The notes beneath the pieces were generated by a model. It did no database searches and was not told the DNA's origin. It saw only the letters and a program-made list of their open reading frames with translations. Below, piece after piece: positions 8,062-17,052 of a DNA stretch of 64,000 nucleotides. A program made the translations under genes and the position numbers. Origin of the DNA: Cellulomonas sp. WB94 (lineage in GTDB: Bacteria > Actinomycetota > Actinomycetes > Actinomycetales > Cellulomonadaceae); NCBI RefSeq assembly GCF_003115775.1, contig NZ_QEES01000001.1, forward strand, positions 62,001 to 126,000, given 5' to 3'. Each line of letters begins with the position of its first letter. The stretch's first letter is position 1.

Positions 8062-8208
8062 ATGAACCTTGCCGACGACCGCATCGCGGCCGCTCCGCTG
8101 CCCACCGCCCGCACCCTTCGCCGACGCACCTTCATCCCGTTCCAGCTGTGGCGCTTCCTGCGGATCAACCTGCGCATGCTCACGATGATCCGCAGATCCG
8201 ACCACTAG
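8062..8208 (+). CDS. 48-residue protein downstream of the SQR-like gene
   Basis: An ATG at 8062 with GAGGAG six bases before it opens a 49-codon frame ending TAG at 8206. The product is basic with an amphipathic stretch, PFQLWRFLRINLRMLTMI, and ends RRSDH. It starts 42 bases after the flavoprotein stop. Having a textbook ribosome site, a conserved-looking aromatic/hydrophobic core and tight spacing, it is probably a real small membrane-associated partner of the flavoprotein. I do not recognise a named family. Confidence 0.65.
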   Translation: MNLADDRIAAAPLPTARTLRRRTFIPFQLWRFLRINLRMLTMIRRSDH

Positions 8209-8230
8209 AGCAGGACGTCCGCTCGAGCCG

Positions 8231-8246
8231 ATACCCGTGGAAGTAT
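8231..8246 (+). promoter_or_regulatory. CsoR/CstR-type operator, site 3
   Basis: ATACCCGTGGAAGTAT has the same 16-base 6-4-6 spacing as sites 1 and 2 with two arm mismatches. It ends 6 bases before the GTG start of the MFS gene, mirroring the close operator-start arrangement at site 1. Confidence 0.4.
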
Positions 8247-8252
8247 TTCCCT

Positions 8253-9634
8253 GTGGGATCGACGACGGACAGCGCAGCGAACGTGAGGCACGAGCAGGAC
8301 GTCGCCCCGGACGACGCCGCCCATGCCGACGGCGACAGGTCCGACGCGTCCTGGCTTTACCTGCCCGAGGTCGCGGTCGCTCGTCGGCGAACCCTCCGGG
8401 TGCTTCTCGTCGCCCAGGTGCTCGGGTCGCTCGGCATCGGTGCCGCACCGTCGATCGGCGTCCTGCTCGCCCAGGAGCTCACCCGGTCGGAGGCTTGGGC
8501 TGGCATCGCACGGGCATCGGTGACCATCGGGGCCGCGCTCCTGGCGCTTCCGCTCGGCATGCTCGCCGCCCGGCGCGGACGCCGGCGGGCGTTGACGCTC
8601 GCGTGGGGCTCGGCGGCGGTCGGCGCCGCGCTCCTCGTCGTCGCCGCCTCGACCACGTCGGTGCTCGTGATGGTCCTCGGCATGATGGCGCTGGGCGCCG
8701 GGTCCGCCGCCGGACTGCAGTCGCGCTTCGCCGCGACGGACCTCGCCGTTCCCGTGCACCGCGCACGCAGTCTGTCGCTCGTCGTGTGGGTCGGGACCCT
8801 GGGGCGGTGCTCGGGCCGAACCTCGGGATCCCGGGCAAGTTCGTGGAGTCTCGACTCGGGCTGCCCGCGCTGTCCGGCGCGTTCGTCATCGGTGCGGTGC
8901 TCCTGACTGTGACCGCTGCGACCGTCTGGTTCCGCATGCGACCCGACCCGTTGGCGGTTGCCGCCGAGTACCGCAACATCGCACCGACGACGGGCCCCGC
9001 GCCCTCGCCCGTGAATCTGCGACGAGCACTGAGCGAGATCCGCCAGGTCCCCACCGCGAAGTTCGCCCTGACCGCGCTCGTCCTCGCGCACGTGGCGATG
9101 GTGTCGGTCATGACGATGACGCCGGTGAGCCTCGCGATGCACGGTCACTCGATCACCATCGTCGGCATCACGATCAGCGTGCATGTCCTGGGGATGTACG
9201 CCTTCGCCCCGCTGGTCGGGTCGGCGGCGGACCGGTTCGGCCGGATGCCCGTGATCCTCGCCGGTCAGGGCGTCCTCGCGCTGTCCGCCATTCTCAACGT
9301 GGCGGCCCCGTCGTCCGCCGGTGTCGTCGTCGTGGGCCTGTTCCTTCTCGGGCTCGGCTGGTCGATCGTCACCGTACCGGCCTCAACGATGCTGTCGCAG
9401 TCGGTGCCGGCGGCGTCGCGCCCATTGGTCCAGGGCGCCGGCGACTCGGCGATGAACGCCGCGGCGGCGCTCGGGGCGATCGGGTCCGGAGCGATCATGG
9501 TCTCGCTCGGCTTCGCGTGGCTCGCCGGGATCTCCGGCGCGCTGATCATCCCCGTCCTGTGGCTCGCGGCCCGGCACACACGTGGCGTCCGACGGTCGGT
9601 CAGGCTCATGCCCGTACGTCATCGCGAGGTATGA
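8253..9634 (+). pseudogene. MFS transporter, one frameshift
   Basis: The GTG at 8253 starts a frame with a polar leader and about six membrane helices, including the loop-2/3 element LGMLAARRGRRRAL. Near 8801 the phase changes inside a GGGG run where GGGGG is expected (VVWVGTLG then AVLGPNLGIPGK). The second phase supplies six more helices to 9634, with the matching loop VGSAADRFGRMPV. Together they make about 460 residues and 12 helices, a normal MFS. Substrate is unknown; the operator-like dyad just upstream groups it with the sulfur genes. The single-base loss may be a base-calling error. Confidence 0.75.
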
Positions 9635-10019
9635 GCTCGCCCGGTTCGACCGTCCAAGGCTCGGCCGCAAGCGAGCCGTCGATCTCGCCGATCGCGATGG
9701 CGGACGGTGAACGTGCGGGGCTTCGGCGGAGGCCCTCACTTCAGGAATGACCACTCTGGCGGTGAGCGCGGCAGACTCCAAGTAGCGATGCATGCAGAGC
9801 GCGCTCCGCTGATCGCCCAGATCCAGCTCGCTGCGTCCCGCTTACTGGGTGAGTTTCCGTTGCGCGCTGCTCAGCAGGACCCGAGGCGGCCGTGGGGTTC
9901 GACCCGGCAACGAGCCGGGTCGGGGCAAGGAGCGACACCGGGAGCGCTGGTCATCGAGTCCCGCGGTCGGCATCCGTGGGACGCGACCGAACCGTCCCCG
10001 TCGTCGAGCCGGCTCGGGC
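9635..10019. other. Intergenic region with a terminator-like hairpin
   Basis: No convincing gene was found in these 385 bases between the MFS and sigma factor 3' ends. GACCCGGC (9901-9908) pairs with GCCGGGTC (9914-9921) around five bases, extended by one C-G pair; it could end transcription of the sigma gene or of the opposite gene. Confidence 0.5.
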
Positions 10020-11066
10020 TCAGTCGAGGTAGTCGCGCAGCGTCTGGGACCGCGAGGGGTGGCGGAGCTTCGACATCGTCTTGGCCTCGATCTGCCGGAT
10101 TCGCTCCCGCGTGACCCCGTAGACCTTGCCGATCTCGTCGAGCGTCTTGGGCTGACCGTCGGCCAGGCCGAACCGCATCGTCACCACGCCGGCCTCGCGC
10201 TCGGACAACGTGTCGAGGACCCGGCCCAGCTGTTCACGCAGCAGGGTGAAGCTCACCGCATCGATCGCGACCATCGCCTCGGAGTCCTCGATGAGGTCGC
10301 CGAACTGGCTGTCGCCCTCCTCGCCGAGCGGGGTCTGCAACGAGATGGGCTCACGGCCGTACTTCTGGACCTCGATGACCTTCTCGGGGGTCATGTCGAG
10401 CTCCTTGGCCAGCTCCTCCGGCAGCGGCTCGCGGCCGAGCGTCTGGAACAGGTGCCGCTGGACGCGGGCCAGCTTGTTGATGATCTCGACCATGTGCACC
10501 GGGATCCGGATGGTGCGCGACTGGTCGGCCATGCCGCGCGTGATCGCCTGCCGGATCCACCATGTGGCATACGTCGAGAACTTGAAGCCCTTGGAGTAGT
10601 CGAACTTCTCGACCGCGCGGATCAGGCCGGCGTTGCCCTCCTGGATCAGGTCGAGGAACAGCATCCCCCGCCCGGTGTACTTCTTGGCGATCGAGACGAC
10701 CAGCCGGAGGTTCGCCTCGAGGAGGTGGTCCTTGGCGCGGCGACCGTCCGCCGCGATGAGCTCGAGCTCTCGCTTCGACGCCCCCTTGTGGACCGACGCG
10801 CTCTGGAGCAGGTGGTCGGCGAAGAGCCCGGCCTCGATCCGCAGGGCGATCGTCACCTCCTCTTCGGCGGTGAGCAGCCGGACGCGCCCGATGGCCTTGA
10901 GGTAGTCCTTGACGGGATCGATCGTCGCGCCCGCGGTCGAGATCACCGGGGCGGGGGCGTCGTCCTCGCTCGACGACATGATGAAGCCGTCGTCCGCCGT
11001 CGAGACGACGAGGTCCTCATCCGCTGTCGAGACCCGCTCGGGGGTGGTGAGTGTCGTAGTAGTCAT
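10020..11066 (-). CDS. Principal-type RNA polymerase sigma-70 factor (group 1/2)
   Basis: 348 residues. After an acidic leader of about 45 residues come region 1.2 ([21 protein letters not shown]), region 2 with [22 protein letters not shown] and the -10-reading stretch [16 protein letters not shown], region 3, and region 4 ending with the -35-reading helix [21 protein letters not shown]. The protein carries all conserved regions but is shorter than most actinobacterial primary factors (about 450-520 residues), so it may be a group 2 (HrdB/SigB-like) paralogue. It is independent of the sugar operon read toward it. Confidence 0.9.
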   Translation of the reverse strand: MTTTTLTTPERVSTADEDLVVSTADDGFIMSSSEDDAPAPVISTAGATIDPVKDYLKAIGRVRLLTAEEEVTIALRIEAGLFADHLLQSASVHKGASKRELELIAADGRRAKDHLLEANLRLVVSIAKKYTGRGMLFLDLIQEGNAGLIRAVEKFDYSKGFKFSTYATWWIRQAITRGMADQSRTIRIPVHMVEIINKLARVQRHLFQTLGREPLPEELAKELDMTPEKVIEVQKYGREPISLQTPLGEEGDSQFGDLIEDSEAMVAIDAVSFTLLREQLGRVLDTLSEREAGVVTMRFGLADGQPKTLDEIGKVYGVTRERIRQIEAKTMSKLRHPSRSQTLRDYLD

Positions 11067-11081
11067 GGAGTGATCGCCCTC

Positions 11082-11858
11082 TCATCCAGGCACCGAGCAA
11101 CACCTCGGCCGGTTGCCGCACACGCCTGCCACCGCGAGACCACGGGGCCCCGGTGAACCTGAGGATGCCGAGCTGGAGAGCCGGACGCAGACCCCGGTCT
11201 GACAGACCGGGCCGCTATGCGACCTCCATTGTAGCGGAGGGGCCAGCCGGGCCCTCGGTCCGTCCGTACCGGACCCGATGAGCGCCAGAAGCATGGTGAA
11301 CGCCGCGCCGCCGAGCTCGTGCGGCCTGTCCGGGGCCGCCGCCCGCACCGCGCCCTCCGGAGCACCGTCGCGACCCCCGACGAGGTGGCGCCGCAACGTC
11401 CCCTGCGCCGCGACCTCGACCACGGGCACGTTGACGCAGGTCACGTCGTGGGAGGGCGCGAGCAGTATCGCGCCGTCGATCAGTGTGCCGCCCAACCGGA
11501 TCAGAGCCGGGCGCTCCCATCCGCCGACCGAGGTCGTGCCCGCGGCGGAGAACACCAGAACCCCGTAGCCGGAGCCAGCGGCGGCTGCCGAGACGCCCTT
11601 GAGCACCTCCCCGGCCCAGTGCCCGAGGTCGGAGAGCAGCACGCCCACGACGCGAGCGGCCCCGCCCCGGAGACGGGTCGCCGCGAGGCTCGGCTCGTAC
11701 CCCATGGCCTCGACCGCCGCCAGGACGCGGTGCGCAGTGAGGCCCGAAACGCCGTGGCGCGCGTTCATCACCTTGGAGACGGTCGCCGTCGAGACTCCGG
11801 CGCGGGCTGCGACGTCGGTGATCGTCGGCTGACGTCGACGCGCCGGGACTGCTGTCAC
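11082..11858 (-). pseudogene. LacI-family regulator of the xylan operon, internally deleted
   Basis: The GTG at 11858 overlaps the stop of the GH10 gene (GTGA). Residues 1-60 are a LacI helix-turn-helix (TITDVAARAGVSTATVSKVMNARHGVS is split between recognition and hinge). The ligand-binding domain proceeds normally to VPVVEVAAQG at about 152, then jumps to sequence like the family's C-terminal end (PHELGGAAFTMLLALI ... LAPPLQWRSHSGPV). About 110 residues of the sugar-binding core are absent, in frame. The frame also reads through the end-of-gene hairpin to 11082. DNA binding could survive but effector response probably does not. Confidence 0.6.
11193..11211. terminator. 8-bp hairpin at the end of the xylan operon
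   Basis: CCCGGTCT (11193-11200) pairs with AGACCGGG (11204-11211) over a 3-base loop, right where the LacI C-terminal homology ends. It probably ends the nine-gene operon transcript before the sigma gene. Confidence 0.5.
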
Positions 11859-13132
11859 CTCACGACGACCTCGGCGGCACGGTCGGTGGCGTCGACGACC
11901 ACGCTGCCGCTCCGGTCCCCTGCCGTGATGCGGTACTCCCCAGCGAATCCCGCGACGTCGATACGGCCCTGCTCGTCGGTCCGGACACGCGTCGGCGCGA
12001 GCCACCAGTCGTCCTTGATCAACCCGCGCAGCGCGGTGTACGCAGGCTTCGGGGTGCCGTCGGACCTCACCAGGCCGGCCGGGGCGCCGAGCCAGGCGCC
12101 GTCGTCGGTCAGACCCCAGTAGGTGACCGACTCCACTGCTGGGTGGCCGACCAGCGTCGTGTAGTGCCGGACGACCTCGTCAGCCTGCCGCGCCTCACCC
12201 TCGGGGGTCGAGGGCCAGTCGGCGACCTGGTAGTCGTTGAGGTCGACGATCTCGCGCGGCATGAGCCGGCCGGAGAGCAGGGTGCTCTCGGTCATGTGCA
12301 GCGGCAGGCCGAACCGGGAGAACCGCTCGAGGATCGACAGCGTCTTCTCCTCGCCCCAGTAGCCCTGGTGCATGTGGCTCTGCAGCCCGAGCGCGTCGAT
12401 CTGGATCCCTGCAGCCAGGCACTCCTCGACGAGGTGCTCGTACGCCGGGGACATGTCGAAGTCGTTGAGGAGCAGCGTGGCATCCGGGTTCGCCGACCGC
12501 GCCGTCTCGAAGGCGAGCCGGACCGTCTCGACCCTCCCGAGCTTCTGGCACAGGCGGGTCAGGCCGTTGTCCTCCTTGTCGAAGACCGGCATGATCACGA
12601 CCTCGTTGATCGCGTCCCACACGTCGATGACACCGCGGAACCCTGTGACCTCCCGGACGATGCGCGCACGCACGGCCGCCTCGACCTCGTCGGTCGACAG
12701 GTCGTGGAGCCAGCCCGGTGCCAGCGTGTGCCAGGCGAGCGGATGTCCCTTGACGACGCAGCCGTGGTCGACGAACCACTGCGCGGCTCGCCTCAGACGC
12801 TCGGTGTCGGGGTGCCCGCGCTCGGGCTCGAACCCACCCCAGTAGAACGGCAGCGTCGCGGTGTTGAACACCTCGAACCAGAGGTCGGCCAGGTGCGCGG
12901 CCTGCGACGGGGCCGCGCCGCCGAACGGGCTGTCCGGGGTCGCCTCGGTCTCGCCGTTGGCGAACGCGATGAAGTCGAAGCCGATGTTCGCGAACGCGAA
13001 CGCGTGCCGGGCCTGCTCGACCACGACGTCGGCGTCCGCGACGACGTTCCCGTCCGCGGAACGCACCGTGACGGTCGACCGGCCGACGCGGTGGCGCAGG
13101 GCCTCCGGGATACTGCGTGACGCGAGCTGCAT
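11855..13132 (-). CDS. Intracellular GH10 endo-beta-1,4-xylanase
   Basis: 425 residues with a GH10 (beta/alpha)8 barrel. Substrate-site motifs include KGHPLAWHT, the acid/base in DVWDAINE (Glu177), LNDFD, and the nucleophile in LHMTES (Glu282), followed by a tryptophan-rich strand VTYWGLTDDGAWL. There is no signal peptide, so it would act on xylo-oligosaccharides already imported by the ABC system upstream in the operon. About 50 C-terminal residues form an extra beta-rich tail. The ATG at 13132 lies 70 bases after the GH3 stop; its stop overlaps the next GTG. Confidence 0.9.
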   Translation of the reverse strand: MQLASRSIPEALRHRVGRSTVTVRSADGNVVADADVVVEQARHAFAFANIGFDFIAFANGETEATPDSPFGGAAPSQAAHLADLWFEVFNTATLPFYWGGFEPERGHPDTERLRRAAQWFVDHGCVVKGHPLAWHTLAPGWLHDLSTDEVEAAVRARIVREVTGFRGVIDVWDAINEVVIMPVFDKEDNGLTRLCQKLGRVETVRLAFETARSANPDATLLLNDFDMSPAYEHLVEECLAAGIQIDALGLQSHMHQGYWGEEKTLSILERFSRFGLPLHMTESTLLSGRLMPREIVDLNDYQVADWPSTPEGEARQADEVVRHYTTLVGHPAVESVTYWGLTDDGAWLGAPAGLVRSDGTPKPAYTALRGLIKDDWWLAPTRVRTDEQGRIDVAGFAGEYRITAGDRSGSVVVDATDRAAEVVVR

Positions 13133-13202
13133 GTGACGACTCCCTGCCTGTGATGACCTGTGCTGACCGTCGGACCTGATCGCCGCGAGCCGCGGCGACC
13201 GC

Positions 13203-15500
13203 TCACACCTGACTCGTGCCGCCGTCGACCAGGACGCCGACCCATCGTGCATCGGCGACCGTGATCTCGTGCCGCTCTCCGACGAGCTCGACGGTCGCCT
13301 CGGTCTCCCGGTCGGTGCACGACGCCCCGACCCACAGCTCGATCGCCCCCGGCTCCACGCCGCGGACGAGGTCCCGTCCGGAGAAGGCCAGTCGCGTGGT
13401 CGGCACACCGAGTTGCACGGTCGCCGCCGCCCCCTGATCGAGCTCGACCCGCGCGTAGCCGAGCAGCTGGGCCACCGGCCGCGTGATCGACGCCACGGGG
13501 TCGTGCGCGTACAGCTGGACGACGTCGGCACCCCGCCGGGTCCCGGTGTTCGTGACGCGGACGCTCACCTCGATCGTGCCGTCGGTCGGCACCACGGCCG
13601 ACGCCACGGTCAGGCGGTCGTGGCTGAAGGTCGTGTAGGACAGGCCGAAGCCGAACGGTCGTGCGGGGTCGGGGTCGAGGTTCGACACCGATGACGGACC
13701 GCCGAGCGGCGGGTGAAGGTAGGAGTACGGCTGCGAACCCCCGGACCGCGGCATGCTGACGGGAAGCCGGCCGGACGGGTTGACGCGCCCGCTGATCACG
13801 CCCGCGATCGCCGACGCGCCCTCCTCACCCGGGAAGAACGCCTGGACCACCGCGGCGCACGACCCCAGGGCCCACCCGACCGCGTACGGGCGGCCCGTGA
13901 CCAGCACGAGCACGACCGGCGTGCCGGTGGCGAGGACCGCCTCGACGAGCTCGCGTTGCACCCCCGGCAGCTCCAGGTCGTCCGCGTCGCACCCCTCGCC
14001 CGACGTGCCGCGACCGAAGAGTCCCGCACGGTCCCCCACGACGACGACCGCGACGTCGGCGCCTGCCGCAGCGGCGACGGCGGCGGCGATTCCCGACCGG
14101 TCCGGGTCGTCGACGCCGCACCCCTCGGCGTACGCGATCTCGGTGGCGTTCAGCTCGGCGCGCAGCGCGTCGAGGACGGTCGGCACGTCGATGCCCAGCG
14201 GCACGTCCGGGTGGTGCTCGAGGACGTGGTTGGCGAACGAGTAGCAGCCGAACAGCGCCGTCGGCTGGTGGGCGTTCGGCCCAACGACGGCCACCCGCGC
14301 AGGGCGGGCCAGCGGCAGGGTCCCGTCGTTCGCCAGCAGCACGATCGCCTCCTCCGCGATCCGGCCGGCCAGCGCCCGGTGGTCCGAGGGGTCCAGGCTC
14401 CCCGGGTCCTCCGAAGGCTCGTCGAACCTGGCGTCGAGCAGACCGAGCGCGGCCTTCTGCCGCAGCACCCGTTCGACCGCCTGGTCCACGAGTCGGGTGT
14501 CCACGAGGCCGGAGCGCACAGCCGCCGCGAGCGGGGCTCGGTAGGCGTTCCCCGTCGGCAGCTCGACGTCCACCCCTGCGGTCAGTGCCTGGGCGGCGGC
14601 GTCGCCGAGGTCGGCGGCCACGCCGTGCAACGACGCGAGGAAGGCCACGCCGAAGTAGTCGGCGACGACCACCCCGTCGAACCCCCACCGGTCGCGGAGG
14701 ACACCGGTCAGCAGCGAGCGGTCCGCCGCGGCGGGCAGTCCGTCGACCTCGGCGTAGGAGTGCATGACCGACCGTGCGCCGCCGTCGAGGACGGCCATCT
14801 CGAACGGGACGAGCAGGACGTCGGCGACCTCCCGGGGTCCGGCGTGCACCGGTGCGAGGTTCCGACCGGCACGGGACGCCGAGTACCCGACGAAGTGCTT
14901 GAGGGTCGCCACGACCCCCTCGTCCTGCAGCCCGCGCACGTAGCTGGTCGCCAGCGTCCCGACCAGGTACGGGTCCTCCGCGATGCACTCTTCGACACGA
15001 CCCCAGCGGGCGTCCCGCACGACGTCGAGCACCGGGGCGAGGCCCTGGTGGATGCCGAGGGAACGCATCGTGGCACCGATCGCGCGACCCATCGCCCGGA
15101 TGAGCTCCGGATCGAACGACGCTCCCCACGACAGGGGCGCAGGGAACGTCGTCGCCTGCCAGGCCGCGAGACCGGTCAGGCACTCCTCGTGCACGACGGC
15201 GGGGATGCCGGTGCGGGTGTTCTCGACCAGCCAGCGCTGCCGCTCACGGAGCGATCGCGCCGCGCTCACCGGGTCGACCGGCGCCGTGCCGTAGAACCGG
15301 GTGATCTGACCGATACCGTGCCTCGCGAAGTCCTCGAACGCCGGCTCCTCGTCGACCATCGCATCCTGCATCGGTGCGACGCCGGCGCCCGAGCCGGCGT
15401 CGACCCACACGCCGACCAGCTGCGCCAGCTTCTCCTCGAGCGTCATGCCCGCCAGCAGCGCCGCCACCCGCTGCGCGGTGCCCTGCCCCTGTGTCCCCAT
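13203..15500 (-). CDS. GH3 beta-xylosidase/beta-glucosidase
   Basis: 765 residues. The N-terminal barrel carries LVENTRTGIPAVVHEE, KHFVGYSASRAGRN and the nucleophile region DGVVVADYFGV (Asp281). The alpha/beta sandwich follows at about 390-590 and a fibronectin-like domain closes the protein (VRVTNTGTRRGADVVQLYAHD). No signal peptide is present, so it acts in the cytoplasm and would release xylose from oligosaccharides made by the GH10. Beta-xylosidase is inferred from the operon; GH3 sequence alone does not fix the sugar. The ATG at 15500 has a GGGG-rich site 5-6 bases upstream. Confidence 0.88.
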   Translation of the reverse strand: MGTQGQGTAQRVAALLAGMTLEEKLAQLVGVWVDAGSGAGVAPMQDAMVDEEPAFEDFARHGIGQITRFYGTAPVDPVSAARSLRERQRWLVENTRTGIPAVVHEECLTGLAAWQATTFPAPLSWGASFDPELIRAMGRAIGATMRSLGIHQGLAPVLDVVRDARWGRVEECIAEDPYLVGTLATSYVRGLQDEGVVATLKHFVGYSASRAGRNLAPVHAGPREVADVLLVPFEMAVLDGGARSVMHSYAEVDGLPAAADRSLLTGVLRDRWGFDGVVVADYFGVAFLASLHGVAADLGDAAAQALTAGVDVELPTGNAYRAPLAAAVRSGLVDTRLVDQAVERVLRQKAALGLLDARFDEPSEDPGSLDPSDHRALAGRIAEEAIVLLANDGTLPLARPARVAVVGPNAHQPTALFGCYSFANHVLEHHPDVPLGIDVPTVLDALRAELNATEIAYAEGCGVDDPDRSGIAAAVAAAAGADVAVVVVGDRAGLFGRGTSGEGCDADDLELPGVQRELVEAVLATGTPVVLVLVTGRPYAVGWALGSCAAVVQAFFPGEEGASAIAGVISGRVNPSGRLPVSMPRSGGSQPYSYLHPPLGGPSSVSNLDPDPARPFGFGLSYTTFSHDRLTVASAVVPTDGTIEVSVRVTNTGTRRGADVVQLYAHDPVASITRPVAQLLGYARVELDQGAAATVQLGVPTTRLAFSGRDLVRGVEPGAIELWVGASCTDRETEATVELVGERHEITVADARWVGVLVDGGTSQV

Positions 15501-15537
15501 CGGTACCCCGGTCCCCCTCGTTCTCGTCGCTCGGATG

Positions 15538-15906
15538 TCAGCGCGTGCCGCGTGCGCCGGGGTACCAGTCCTCGAGGCCGTTCTCGGTGACGGCGATGAA
15601 GACGTCGTCGGGCTTGACGCCCTCGGCCTCGAGTCGCCGCGCGACGGCCTCGTACATGCGCGCCTTGGTCTCGGCGTCGTACATGCGCACCATGAGGATC
15701 CGTACGTACACCACGTCCCGGCGATCTCCACCGAGGTAGTGGGGGTCGGCGACGATGTGGTCGGCCGGGAGCGGGTGGATGACCTGGAACCGGTCCTCCG
15801 CGTCCATCCCGAGACCCTCGACGAGACCTGCGTTGACGGCCTCGGCATAGGCGAACCGTGTGGTGGCCGGGACGGTGTCCGCGACCTCGATCGTGACGAG
15901 CGGCAT
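15538..15906 (-). CDS. Tautomerase-superfamily protein
   Basis: 122 residues beginning Met-Pro-Leu-Val; removal of Met would expose the catalytic Pro1 used by 4-oxalocrotonate tautomerase relatives. The chain has two beta-alpha-beta units (FQVIHPLPADHIV; YVRILMVRMYDAETKARMYEAVARRL), like the two-unit Tautomerase_2 group. The ATG overlaps the stop of the oxidoreductase gene (TGATG), so the two are co-translated. Its place in a xylan operon is unusual; a keto-enol or ring-opened sugar intermediate made by the neighbouring dehydrogenases is a possible substrate, which is inference. Confidence 0.78.
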   Translation of the reverse strand: MPLVTIEVADTVPATTRFAYAEAVNAGLVEGLGMDAEDRFQVIHPLPADHIVADPHYLGGDRRDVVYVRILMVRMYDAETKARMYEAVARRLEAEGVKPDDVFIAVTENGLEDWYPGARGTR

Positions 15907-16979
15907 CAGGACCAGACCTCCTTCGCGACGCGCACATCGGCGCCGGTACGTGCGGACTCTTCGATGGCCAGGCCAACCGCGTGGTCCTGGCAGCCCTGCG
16001 CGAGCGGATAGGGAGAAGGTCCCTCGTCGCGGGCCCAGCGACCCACGGCCGCCAGGTGGGCCGCGACCGCGATGTCGTCCTCGGAGAGGCGGCTGCCCAC
16101 CCACGGGTTGCGGTAGACGACGCGACCGTCGAACGACGCGTTGACCACCTCGTTGCCCTCGAGGTTCATGTCCACCCCTGTGCGTCGGTAGACGATCGGC
16201 GACGTCACGGGTCCGTCCGCGGTGAGCCGCGTGACGGTGTCGTCGACGACCTCGCCCAGCGAGCCGCGGATCACGATCCGCCGTGCACGCAGCGGGTTCC
16301 ACCACTGGTTCTCGACGAAGTCGTACAGACCCATGCGACCGTCACCGAAGTCCAGGGTCGCGATCGTCGTCGTGCGCGGCCCGGGCTGCGGGTCGACGAC
16401 CCAGCCGTCGAACGTCAACGGGTCGACCAACGGCGCCACGAACGACCGCGCGCTCACCACCGTCTCCTCCATGTCGACGTCGAGGAACGCACGGACCAGA
16501 GCCACCGCGTGGTACAGGTGCGTCGAGGCGATCTCGACGGAGGTCGGGGTGCCGACCACGCCCTCACGCACGACCGCGAGCCGCGACGCGTGCCCCGGCA
16601 TGAGCGTGTACTGCTCGCCGACCTGCACGAGGCCGGAGGCGCCGACGTCGTGCCACAGCGCGCGCAGGCCGTCGAGGTCGGGGGCGGGCGGCGTCTCGGC
16701 CAGGACCTTGACGCCCGCTGCGACCAGCTCGCGCACGACACCGGGCATCGACGGCCACGAGACGGCGGCCACGACGAACTCGGGAGCGAGCGCGAGCACC
16801 TCGTCGATCGTGCGGACCGCGCGCACCCCCCACCTGGCGGTGATGCGCTCGGCCTCAGCCTGCGTCTGGGTGACGACGCCGACCACCTGGAGGCGGTCCG
16901 GCGCGGCCTGGGCCATGCGGAGGTGGAATTCGGAGCGCCAACCGCTCCCGATGACTGCGAATCTCACAGGGTCCGACAC
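15906..16979 (-). CDS. Gfo/Idh/MocA-family oxidoreductase
   Basis: 357 residues. An N-terminal Rossmann fold (RFAVIGSGWRSEFHLRMAQ) binds NAD(P), followed by the mixed alpha/beta substrate domain typical of glucose-fructose oxidoreductase and inositol dehydrogenase. The usual EKP motif is here AETPPAP, lacking the lysine, so the catalytic set may differ. The GTG at 16979 is chosen because AGAGGAAG lies 9 bases upstream. It is coupled to the tautomerase by a one-base overlap and lies downstream of an SDR, suggesting a small oxidation module for a xylan-derived sugar or sugar acid. Confidence 0.82.
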   Translation of the reverse strand: MSDPVRFAVIGSGWRSEFHLRMAQAAPDRLQVVGVVTQTQAEAERITARWGVRAVRTIDEVLALAPEFVVAAVSWPSMPGVVRELVAAGVKVLAETPPAPDLDGLRALWHDVGASGLVQVGEQYTLMPGHASRLAVVREGVVGTPTSVEIASTHLYHAVALVRAFLDVDMEETVVSARSFVAPLVDPLTFDGWVVDPQPGPRTTTIATLDFGDGRMGLYDFVENQWWNPLRARRIVIRGSLGEVVDDTVTRLTADGPVTSPIVYRRTGVDMNLEGNEVVNASFDGRVVYRNPWVGSRLSEDDIAVAAHLAAVGRWARDEGPSPYPLAQGCQDHAVGLAIEESARTGADVRVAKEVWS

Positions 16980-17052
16980 AGACGTTCTTCCTCTCGACCG
17001 TTCTCCCGCACCGCCGGTCCCCGGCGGTGTCACTTCTCTGCCCGGCGACCGG

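Noticed and set aside
13713-15590. 625-codon open frame on the plus strand
   Set aside because: Antisense to the GH3 gene, with no recognisable domain and an Arg-rich shadow composition.
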